Source: Acetobacter oryzifermentans (lineage in GTDB: Bacteria > Pseudomonadota > Alphaproteobacteria > Acetobacterales > Acetobacteraceae). Taken from it: 64,000 bases of DNA. Location: the NCBI RefSeq assembly GCF_001628715.1, contig NZ_CP011120.1, positions 868,001 through 932,000 of the forward strand. Direction: 5' to 3'. A program made the position numbers and the translations under genes. Below the pieces are notes generated by a model that saw only the letters and a program-made list of their open reading frames with translations, ran no database searches and was not told where the DNA came from. This document shows, piece by piece, positions 57,716 to 64,000 of this stretch (position 1 is the first letter of the stretch; each line of letters opens with the position of its first letter).

Positions 57716-58234
57716 TTAGGGGGAAAAATGTTGCCAGTCTCCATTTTCAAAACTCTCCCCTGTCAGGCTCAGCAAAAACCACCAATGAGAGACCACAAGA
57801 GTTTCGGATGCTCTGGCATCCTGCGCCATAATCTGGCGGAATTGTTGCGCCCGGTTTTCCAGGCTTGCGCTGCTTTCTGGCAGCGGAGACCACCAGTGTT
57901 CATCTATGTGGGCGAAATCCAGATGTGGCCATGCTGATGCTAAAACAGAGGCTGGTGTACCTTTATCACAGGAATACATGCCGCGTTCGCGCACAAGCGG
58001 CATAATTTGTGGGGTAATGCCCAACCGCTGCGCCAAAGGCGTGGCGGTTTGCAGCGCACGTGTGAAGGGGGAAACCAGTATGCGCCGGATTCCCCTATCC
58101 GCCAGTTTCAGGCCCAGTTCCTGCGCGTGGGCCTTGCCCTCAGCAGAAAGATGTGGGTCTTCCAACCCCGGATCTCCCCCATGAAGGTTGTAATGGCGGT
58201 TGAATTCGCTTTCGCAGTGTCGCAGGATAATCAT
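57716..58234 (-). CDS. Histidine phosphatase family protein (phosphoglycerate-mutase-like)
   Basis: The 172-residue protein has the branch-1 histidine phosphatase pattern: N-terminal ILRHCES with the phospho-acceptor histidine, SPFTRALQTATPLA, and a second histidine in LVVSHWWFLLSL. The usual RHGE motif has Cys in place of Gly (RHCE). The substrate is unknown. I chose ATG at 58234 because the conserved first strand (MIILRH) starts there; an upstream reading adds 38 residues overlapping the divergent gene. Confidence 0.85.
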   Translation of the reverse strand: MIILRHCESEFNRHYNLHGGDPGLEDPHLSAEGKAHAQELGLKLADRGIRRILVSPFTRALQTATPLAQRLGITPQIMPLVRERGMYSCDKGTPASVLASAWPHLDFAHIDEHWWSPLPESSASLENRAQQFRQIMAQDARASETLVVSHWWFLLSLTGESFENGDWQHFSP

Positions 58235-58394
58235 GATACCCGCAAGGTAGGAAGCATAATGCCCCTTTAGCAAGAGGGCAGGTGATTGTATCCCCCCATG
58301 CGCGTGACTATGTGATAAGTAACACGCGATTCTCCGGTTCTGTTTCATGTACTATGGCAGAATAGGCGCAAGGTTTTTGGTGGACGTAAGACAG

Positions 58395-59075
58395 ATGGAT
58401 TTTTCTCTCGGCCATTTCCCGGTCGATCTGGTGCTTCTGGCTCTGGTTGCGGCATTTCTGGTGCTGCGGTTGCGTAGCGTGCTGGGCAAGCGCGTGGGTA
58501 TTCAGCCGGTACAGGTGCAGCTTCAGGTTCGGCCGGATGCAGCGCCCAGAGTGGTGGAAGGCAAGCCAGAACAGGCCGAAGCTGCGGCGGAATTTGATAT
58601 TCCTGCTCCGGGTACGCGCGTGGGCACATTGCTGGCAGATATCCGGCAGAAAGATCCTTCTTTCACACCTCAGCAGTTTCTCAACGGTGCGCAAACTGCA
58701 TTTGCGCAGGTGGTGGGGGCCTATGCACAAGGCAACCTGAATGTTCTGAAAACGTACCTGACACCTGCTGTTTTTTCTGCATTTGAGGCAGGCATTACAG
58801 CCCGCACCAATGCAGAAGAAACGCAGCGGACAGATGTTAAAGCCATTCGGTCTTTGGCAATTGAAGATGTGCGTCTAACACCCATGGAAGCCGGTACGGC
58901 AGCCGCTATTGATGTGCGCATTGTTTCGGATCAGATCAGCCTTGTGCTGAACAAGGAAGGGCAGCCGGTAACAGGTACGGATGCCGTAACCGAATTTTCC
59001 GATCTGTGGACTTTTGAGCGCTTGCTGGATGTAAATGGCAGCACATGGCGCCTTGCGGCGGCGCGTAGTGCGTGA
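58395..59075 (+). CDS. Tim44-like domain protein
   Basis: The 226-residue product has an N-terminal membrane helix (about 8-25), a linker, and a C-terminal Tim44-like domain (about 80-226) with FLNGAQTAFAQVVGAYAQGN and WTFERLL near the end. In mitochondria Tim44 links the import channel to Hsp70; the bacterial role (TimA) is suggested to be in protein transport or membrane assembly. Proximity to secB supports that. I chose ATG at 58395; the upstream extension overlaps the phosphatase gene. Its stop overlaps the next start by four bases. Confidence 0.88.
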   Translation: MDFSLGHFPVDLVLLALVAAFLVLRLRSVLGKRVGIQPVQVQLQVRPDAAPRVVEGKPEQAEAAAEFDIPAPGTRVGTLLADIRQKDPSFTPQQFLNGAQTAFAQVVGAYAQGNLNVLKTYLTPAVFSAFEAGITARTNAEETQRTDVKAIRSLAIEDVRLTPMEAGTAAAIDVRIVSDQISLVLNKEGQPVTGTDAVTEFSDLWTFERLLDVNGSTWRLAAARSA

Positions 59076-59929
59076 AAGCTGCCAAAGGTAACGGGGCATC
59101 CCGCGCCAACACCACCCACACCAAACCACCACGCGCCCGCCGTTATAAAATTGGGCAGCAGGAAATAGTAATGGGTGATTGCCTGCGTGCGCTCAAGCGC
59201 GTGCCGGCGGAATCGGTGGATGTGGTTGTTACGTCTCCCCCTTATAATATCGGCCTGTCCTACCGCAGTTATCCGGACAGGCGGGAAGAAGAAGATTATC
59301 TGGACTGGATGCTGGAGGTTGCGCAGCAGTTGCAGCGCATCCTTAAGGATGATGGGTCATTCTTCCTGAATATTTCCGGCTCATCCGCACAACCTTGGTT
59401 GCCGTTTGAGCTGGCAGTGCGGCTGCGTGATCTGTTTGTGCTGCAAAACCATATCTCGTGGGTGAAATCCATTTCCGTGGGGGAAGATAGCTTCGGGCAC
59501 TTCAAACCCATGAACAGCCAGCGGTTTCTGCACCGCGGGCATGAACATGTTTTCCACTTCACGCTGCACGGAGATGTGCGGCTTGATCGGTTACGTGCCG
59601 GGGTGCCGTATAAGGATAAATCCAACATTGCCCGGCGTGGCCACAGGCAGGATAGGCGCTGCCGGGGTGATACATGGTTTATCCCGTATGAAACCGTGCG
59701 GGGCCGGGCAGAAAAGTTTGATCACCCCGGCACCTTCCCCGTAGCGCTGCCTGAACAGTGTATTCTGTTGCATGGGCGAGAAGGTGCGCGCGTGCTTGAT
59801 CCATTTATGGGCACGGGCACCACACTGCTGGCTGCCCAAAGGTTGGGCTGTTACGGGCTGGGGATGGAGTTGGACCCGGAATACGTGGCTATTGCCCGTG
59901 CGCGGCTGAAGGATGATTTGGCGTCCTGA
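59072..59929 (+). CDS. Orphan beta-class DNA methyltransferase
   Basis: The 285-residue protein has motif IV SPPYNIGLSY (55-64) before motif I DPFMGTGTTLLAA (243 onward), the order of beta-class amino-methyltransferases. SPPY is more usual for N4-cytosine and DPPY for N6-adenine enzymes, so the methylated base is uncertain. It is shorter than CcrM (about 358) and lacks CcrM's C-terminal domain. No restriction endonuclease gene is adjacent, so it seems to be a solitary methyltransferase. The GTG start at 59072 overlaps the Tim44-like stop (GTGA); an ATG at 59171 would cut the first strand. Confidence 0.88.
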   Translation: MKAAKGNGASRANTTHTKPPRARRYKIGQQEIVMGDCLRALKRVPAESVDVVVTSPPYNIGLSYRSYPDRREEEDYLDWMLEVAQQLQRILKDDGSFFLNISGSSAQPWLPFELAVRLRDLFVLQNHISWVKSISVGEDSFGHFKPMNSQRFLHRGHEHVFHFTLHGDVRLDRLRAGVPYKDKSNIARRGHRQDRRCRGDTWFIPYETVRGRAEKFDHPGTFPVALPEQCILLHGREGARVLDPFMGTGTTLLAAQRLGCYGLGMELDPEYVAIARARLKDDLAS

Positions 59930-59984
59930 ACGCCTCATCATCGAAAAGATCAATCATTAAAATAAAAACAATCGTTTGGACATA

Positions 59985-59998
59985 TTGATATGTATCAA
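59985..59998 (+). promoter_or_regulatory. Perfect FNR/CRP-type binding site (FNR box)
   Basis: TTGATATGTATCAA matches the FNR consensus TTGAT-N4-ATCAA exactly, with fully symmetric arms. Its centre is at 59991.5. If it sits at -41.5 (class II activator position), the start of transcription falls near 60033 and the -10 hexamer at 60021-60026, where TAAAAG is a plausible match. This predicts oxygen-responsive activation of the peroxidase gene at 60064. Confidence 0.8.
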
Positions 59999-60063
59999 AC
60001 ACAATGCAGGTAACAGCGCATAAAAGCTATTCAATCAAGGCGTAGAAATTAGGAGACCGGGTT

Positions 60064-61494
60064 TTGAAACGATTAGTCGTGTCAGCAGTAGGTGTAGCTC
60101 TGCTGGCTTATGGTGGCACAGTCGCTTACCTGCAGCATTTTGACCACATTACAGCACCAGAATTACCAGCATCTTCCCCCACGCTGAAAGATCCCGTGGC
60201 GCTGGCAGCATTTAACGCCCTGCGTGAGGCGCGGTGTGATTACTGCCATGCCGAACAGCGCGATCTGCCGTTTTACTTCCGTGTGCCGGTTGCCAAAACG
60301 CTTATGGAAAAAGACCGTGCCAACGGGCTGCGTCATTTCCGTGTAGAACCAGTGCTGGATGCGTTTGAACAGGGCACTGTGCCTACGGAAGAGCAGCTTT
60401 CCCGCATTGAGGAAGTGATTACGCAAAACCGTATGCCACCCAACCTGTATCTGATGATGCACTGGCACGCCCACCTGTCCAATGCAGAGCGTGAAGCTGT
60501 GCTGAAATGGGTGCAGGATACACGCCGCAAAAACTACAACAACACAGGTGCGGCAGAGCAGTTTGCAGCAGAGCCTATTCGCCCTGTGCCAGAAAGCGTG
60601 GAAGCCAATCCGGCAAAATGGACGCTGGGGCGCAAGCTGTTCTTTGATAAGAGCCTGTCGGGCGATAACACGCTTAACTGCGCAAGCTGCCACGGGCTGG
60701 ATACCGGCGGGGTGGATAATCTGGTTACCGCCACCGGCATTGGTGGGCAGAAAGGCCCCATCAACACGCCTACGGTGTATGATGCCTACTTTAAGATGGC
60801 GCAGTTCTGGAACGCCCGTGCCACCACGCTGGCAGATCAGGCCGCTGGCCCTGTTATGAATCCGGTGGAAATGGGCTCTCATAACTGGGAGGAAGTGGCC
60901 AACAAGCTGAACGCCAACCCGGAATACGCACCGCTGTTCCAAGAAGCATTTGGCCCCGATGCCAAGGTTGATGAAAAAACCATCACCACGGCTATTGGCG
61001 AGTTTGAAAAAACGCTGGTTACGCCAAATGGTGCCTTTGATGAATACCTTAAAGGCAAACCGGACGCCATTAGCGAGCAAGCTAAACGTGGGTATGAACG
61101 CTTTAAGGCGATTGGCTGCTCTGGTTGCCATACTGGCATTGGTGCAGGTGGGCGCGGCATGGAAATCATGGGTCTTGAAGGGGATTATTTCAAAGACCGT
61201 GGAGGCAAGCTAACGGATGCTGATGAAGGCCGTTACGCGGTGACACATGAAGCGGGTGATATGAACCGTTTTGTTGTGCCCAATTTGCGGAATGTTGAGC
61301 TGACAGGTCCATATTTCCATGATGGCAGCGTAAAAACCTTGGATGAAGCCGTGCGCAAAATGGCCCGTTACCAAACCCCGGATCAGAACATCTCTGATCA
61401 GGATGTAGCGGACATTGTGGCCTTTCTGAAAACGCTGACAGGGCGTTACGATGGCAAGCTGCTTACCAACAGCAATCCAGCCGCCAAACAGTAA
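60064..61494 (+). CDS. Triheme cytochrome c peroxidase (YhjA-like)
   Basis: Periplasmic, membrane-anchored peroxidase that likely takes electrons from quinol. An N-terminal helix (about 4-22) anchors it. Three CxxCH heme sites are seen: CDYCH (58-62), CASCH (206-210) and CSGCH (352-356). Classic bacterial CcpA has only the last two; the extra N-terminal heme domain is the hallmark of YhjA-type quinol peroxidases. The start is TTG at 60064, eight bases after AGGAG (60051-60055). An FNR box lies 66 bases upstream. A terminator follows. Length 476 residues is as expected. Confidence 0.93.
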   Translation: MKRLVVSAVGVALLAYGGTVAYLQHFDHITAPELPASSPTLKDPVALAAFNALREARCDYCHAEQRDLPFYFRVPVAKTLMEKDRANGLRHFRVEPVLDAFEQGTVPTEEQLSRIEEVITQNRMPPNLYLMMHWHAHLSNAEREAVLKWVQDTRRKNYNNTGAAEQFAAEPIRPVPESVEANPAKWTLGRKLFFDKSLSGDNTLNCASCHGLDTGGVDNLVTATGIGGQKGPINTPTVYDAYFKMAQFWNARATTLADQAAGPVMNPVEMGSHNWEEVANKLNANPEYAPLFQEAFGPDAKVDEKTITTAIGEFEKTLVTPNGAFDEYLKGKPDAISEQAKRGYERFKAIGCSGCHTGIGAGGRGMEIMGLEGDYFKDRGGKLTDADEGRYAVTHEAGDMNRFVVPNLRNVELTGPYFHDGSVKTLDEAVRKMARYQTPDQNISDQDVADIVAFLKTLTGRYDGKLLTNSNPAAKQ

Positions 61495-61504
61495 ATCTGG
61501 CGTA

Positions 61505-61540
61505 AAAAAAGCAGCCTTCTAAATGGAAGCTGCTTTTTTC
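61505..61540. terminator. Rho-independent terminator after the peroxidase gene
   Basis: AAAAAAGCAGC pairs with GCTGCTTTTTT, extended by TTC/GAA around a short loop, followed by TTTTTTC. It ends 46 bases after the peroxidase stop. Confidence 0.88.
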
Positions 61541-61626
61541 TTTTCTTGAAAGATGGCCCGCAGGCAGGTGATAACCAAGCCTGACGGGCCATTTTTGGTT
61601 TTAAGGCATGAAACGTAGAGGGTGAT

Positions 61627-62259
61627 GTGAACAGGCGTCGGCGGCACTTGCAAGAGGGGGAAAAGGCGTTATGGGCGCTTGTCATGCGGGATGTGGCCCC
61701 CCTGCATGTGGCCGAACTTGTGCCACCCGCTGCACAGAACGAACCAGAGCCACAGGCTATTCCGCGTGCGCAGGCTAAGGTGGGCAAAAAGTCTCAGGGC
61801 AGTGGGCTTATGGCGTCTTCATCTGGTGGTGGAAGAGGTGTGGCGGAAGTCGGTTATGGTTTTATGGCTCCGCGTGCTTCAACTGCGGGCCCACGTGTGC
61901 AGCAGGCTCCGCGCCCGGCAGAAACCATAGGCAAACGCCAACCCGGAGTGGATGATTACAGTTGGCGGCGCTTTACCCAAGGTAGTTTCAAAGTAGAGCG
62001 TCGGTTGGATCTGCACGGTATGGTGGCGCAGGAAGCTTTCCATCGGCTGATGGAGTTTATGGACGTGGCTACCCATAGGGGTTTGCGCTGTGTGGAAATT
62101 ATTACTGGTTTGGGCACAGGGCAGGAAGGCGGAATTTTACGGCGCGAATTGCCGCATTGGCTGGAAAGGCCAGAAATCCGCCGCCGCATTCTGGGGCTTA
62201 CATACCCTCATGCAGGCAACCGAGGGTCTGTTCGCGTATTACTGCGTCGGCGGCGTTGA
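61627..62259 (+). CDS. Smr domain protein (MutS2-type small MutS-related)
   Basis: The 210-residue protein has a basic N-terminus, a variable linker, and a C-terminal Smr domain (about 125-210) with DLHG (128-131) and the glycine-rich ITGLGTG (159-165). Smr domains nick branched DNA or cleave RNA in other proteins. The start is GTG at 61627 behind GAGGG. In alphaproteobacteria an Smr gene often lies near secB and the Tim44-like gene, as here. Its 3' end overlaps the convergent gene by 21 bases. Confidence 0.9.
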   Translation: MNRRRRHLQEGEKALWALVMRDVAPLHVAELVPPAAQNEPEPQAIPRAQAKVGKKSQGSGLMASSSGGGRGVAEVGYGFMAPRASTAGPRVQQAPRPAETIGKRQPGVDDYSWRRFTQGSFKVERRLDLHGMVAQEAFHRLMEFMDVATHRGLRCVEIITGLGTGQEGGILRRELPHWLERPEIRRRILGLTYPHAGNRGSVRVLLRRRR

Positions 62260-63453
62260 AAGTAGCGCCGGGGGCGTGGCATCGCGCCAGCGGGGCAGGC
62301 TTTGGGCAAACCAGCGGCGCAGCGCCATCAGCACGTGTGGCTCGGGCATAAGCGTTTCATAAAACGGGATACCAGCCGTGCCAGCCAGAATGGTTTGGTT
62401 TTCTGCCAATGCGGCTTGCTGAATGGCTGGGTGGTTTGCGCATATTTCAGCCGCATGGCGCCATTGGGCAATACTGTCTGGTTGCGTAAGGGCAGGCAGC
62501 ACAAGCCCAGCACGCAAGCTGCACGCTGCGGCAATGGCCCCCCAAGCAGGTAGCAGAAACGCAGGTTGGGAATATTTGTGTTCCTGTTGCAGCACAGTGA
62601 GCAGATCTGGCGGCAGATTGGGCTGGTGGATCTGCATATCGGGCCGGGCGTTATTAATAAACAGAGGCGTAAAACCCGCAGCCTGTAAGGAGGCAATACG
62701 GCTGGGATAGCTGGCATCCAGCGGCAATTGGATAACGTCTGTCTGGCCTGTCTGTAACGTGGCCATTGCGGCTTCTGGCGTGGCATGTCCGGCTACAGGC
62801 TGAGGGCGCAAGCCCAACATATCCAGCGCCAGAACGGTGGTTAGCTCTGGCCCTGTTAGTTTGGAAACAGCAACACGCGTAAGCTGCCCGGTTAGACGAG
62901 CACGGAAAGACTGATGCAGGCTTACGCGCCCTACGGCAACGCTAGGTTGTGCCACCAGAAACACCGGGGCCCAGCGTCGATAATCAAAATGAATACGCGG
63001 CCCACCCAACATGGCAGAAAGTATAGCCGTACCAGGCACCATAAGCCCAACAGGGCCGGGGGTTGTTTGCTGCTGTGTATCAAACAGATTAGCCCCGGTT
63101 ATGCCATCCCATCCGGTTGTAGGGGTAAGCTGTAAAGGCGGGCTAAGGTGTAGTTCTTCTTCTAATGCAGGCGCCAGCAAACTGGCCCAACGTCCACATT
63201 CTGAAGAAGTGGCGCCACCAATAATAAGCGCAGATCCGCTATCCGCACTGGTAGAAAGAGAATCCTCCGCATGTGCTGTGTGCGTGCCCGCCATAATGGC
63301 CGCACCGCTGCCCAGCAGAGTGCTTAGAAACATGCGGCGCGAAAATTGCCGTTCAGGCATCACAAAAAGTCGGGGCTGATCAGCGTGGGGCAAGCGCGGG
63401 AGATCCTCTTCCTGTTTCTCCATCATATTAAGCGCATATGAGGGAAGAATCAC
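62239..63453 (-). CDS. Tat-exported periplasmic protein, possibly solute-binding (TctC/Bug-like)
   Basis: A twin-arginine signal, QFSRRMFLS, at residues 37-44 is followed by a hydrophobic stretch and AHA cleavage site near 62, so the protein is folded before export. The mature part resembles tripartite tricarboxylate receptor (Bug) proteins in pattern (GPVGLMVPGTAILS, ATPEAAMATLQTGQTDVIQLPLD), but the match is weak. No TctA/TctB genes are near. Possible starts are 63453, 63423 and 63360; the last would leave the Tat signal five residues from the start. Function open. Confidence 0.55.
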   Translation of the reverse strand: MILPSYALNMMEKQEEDLPRLPHADQPRLFVMPERQFSRRMFLSTLLGSGAAIMAGTHTAHAEDSLSTSADSGSALIIGGATSSECGRWASLLAPALEEELHLSPPLQLTPTTGWDGITGANLFDTQQQTTPGPVGLMVPGTAILSAMLGGPRIHFDYRRWAPVFLVAQPSVAVGRVSLHQSFRARLTGQLTRVAVSKLTGPELTTVLALDMLGLRPQPVAGHATPEAAMATLQTGQTDVIQLPLDASYPSRIASLQAAGFTPLFINNARPDMQIHQPNLPPDLLTVLQQEHKYSQPAFLLPAWGAIAAACSLRAGLVLPALTQPDSIAQWRHAAEICANHPAIQQAALAENQTILAGTAGIPFYETLMPEPHVLMALRRWFAQSLPRWRDATPPALLSTPPTQ

Positions 63454-63463
63454 GCGTGTTTTA

Positions 63464-64000
63464 TTATGGCCATTTTACTTCGGGCGGCATGCTCATCAGA
63501 ATGGCTTCTGTATGGCCGCCGGTTTTCAGGCCAAACAACGTGCCTCTGTCATGTAGCAGATTGAATTCCACATAGCGGCCACGGCGGATAAGCTGGGCCT
63601 CACGCTGCTCTGGTGTCCAGGGTTCCATCATGCGGCTGCGAATAATTTCGGGAAACACGTTCAGAAAAGCCAAGCCTACATCTTTTGTAAAGACAAAGTC
63701 TTCCTGCACATCACCACTGTTCAGCCGATCATAAAAAATACCGCCCAAACCGCGAGGTTCATTACGATGGGGTAGGAAGAAGTACTTGTCACACCATGCC
63801 TTGAAGCGCGGATAATATTCTGGGTCATGCGCGTTGCAGGCCTGCGCAAAAGCGGCATGGAAGCGCGCGGCGTCATCCTGCGCTTCTGCGCTGTCGGGAA
63901 ACATGGGGGTAATATCCCCACCGCCACCAAACCAGCCTTTGGTGGTGATAATCATGCGAGTGTTAAAATGTGCGGCAGGTACAAGTGGACTGCACATATG
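63464..64000 (-). CDS. hemF: Aerobic coproporphyrinogen-III oxidase, 5' end beyond window edge
   Basis: Converts coproporphyrinogen III to protoporphyrinogen IX using oxygen. The C-terminal 178 or so residues are present, including VPAAHFNTRM, WFGGGGDITPMF, FFLPHRNEPRGLGGIFYDRL and RRGRYVEFNLLHDRGTLFGL, all diagnostic for HemF. The start codon lies beyond base 64000. Together with hemC and hemD it gives the window three heme genes. Confidence 0.96.
   Translation of the reverse strand, partial: HMCSPLVPAAHFNTRMIITTKGWFGGGGDITPMFPDSAEAQDDAARFHAAFAQACNAHDPEYYPRFKAWCDKYFFLPHRNEPRGLGGIFYDRLNSGDVQEDFVFTKDVGLAFLNVFPEIIRSRMMEPWTPEQREAQLIRRGRYVEFNLLHDRGTLFGLKTGGHTEAILMSMPPEVKWP

Noticed and set aside
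1..64000. tRNA, rRNA, CRISPR array, insertion sequence, prophage or restriction-modification island
   Set aside because: No cloverleaf, direct-repeat array, transposase, integrase other than XerD, or restriction nuclease was recognised in the intergenic or coding sequence.

Overview
The window is a gene-dense, moderately GC-rich alphaproteobacterial chromosome segment. The gene set and order fit an acetic acid bacterium (Acetobacteraceae, most likely Acetobacter); the genus is an inference, not a database result. Pointers are the order pyrB-pyrC-plsY-dprA-topA-rnr, the class I lysyl-tRNA synthetase, aroKB-xerD-accA, tsaD divergent from hemCD, secB near a Tim44-like gene, and a sucA-sucB-lpd cluster whose E3 carries its own lipoyl domain. 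I saw no rRNA or tRNA gene, insertion sequence, prophage or CRISPR array. Apart from the NuoB/NuoD-related operon, this is mostly core genome.

Layout. 1-0.6 kb: an outer-membrane barrel gene cut by the left edge. 0.8-13.2 kb: a long minus-strand run gltX-pyrB-pyrC-plsY-dprA-topA-rnr-S41 protease-DUF1491, mostly with overlapping or nearly touching genes. 13.2-24.5 kb: comEC, an AhpD-like gene, zapE, the 2-oxoglutarate dehydrogenase cluster and an L,D-transpeptidase. 24.6-30.5 kb: a DUF3597 gene, ahcY, plsC, a 339-bp AT-rich gap with two perfect DnaA boxes, a DUF2125 gene, gloB and a methyltransferase. 30.5-37 kb: a translationally coupled six-gene membrane complex related to hydrogenase-4 and complex I, without [NiFe] ligands and without a ferredoxin subunit. 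37-46.6 kb: pssA, psd, alaS, gtrA, an OmpA-family gene, a fused aroK-aroB and xerD. 46.7-53.1 kb: accA, a CinA-like gene, class I lysS, a C-terminally short MprF homologue and a MarC gene. 53.1-59.9 kb: rlmJ, tsaD, hemC, hemD, secB, a histidine phosphatase, a Tim44-like gene and an orphan DNA methyltransferase. 60-64 kb: a triheme cytochrome c peroxidase behind a perfect FNR box, an Smr gene, a Tat-exported protein and hemF cut by the right edge.

How the genes work together. Several sets serve the envelope and its lipids: plsY, plsC, pssA, psd, the MprF homologue, two outer-membrane barrels, an L,D-transpeptidase and secB. Others serve the TCA cycle and respiration (sucA-sucB-lpd, the hydrogenase-like complex, the triheme peroxidase) and heme synthesis (hemC, hemD, hemF), which supplies the peroxidase. 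The rest is mostly replication, repair and translation: topA, dprA, xerD, gltX, alaS, lysS, tsaD and rlmJ.

Most worth a second look: the NiFe-less complex (30.5-37 kb), the FNR-box peroxidase, the dihydroorotase-like protein without its zinc-binding HxH, the short MprF beside class I LysRS, and the DnaA-box gap at 27.5 kb.
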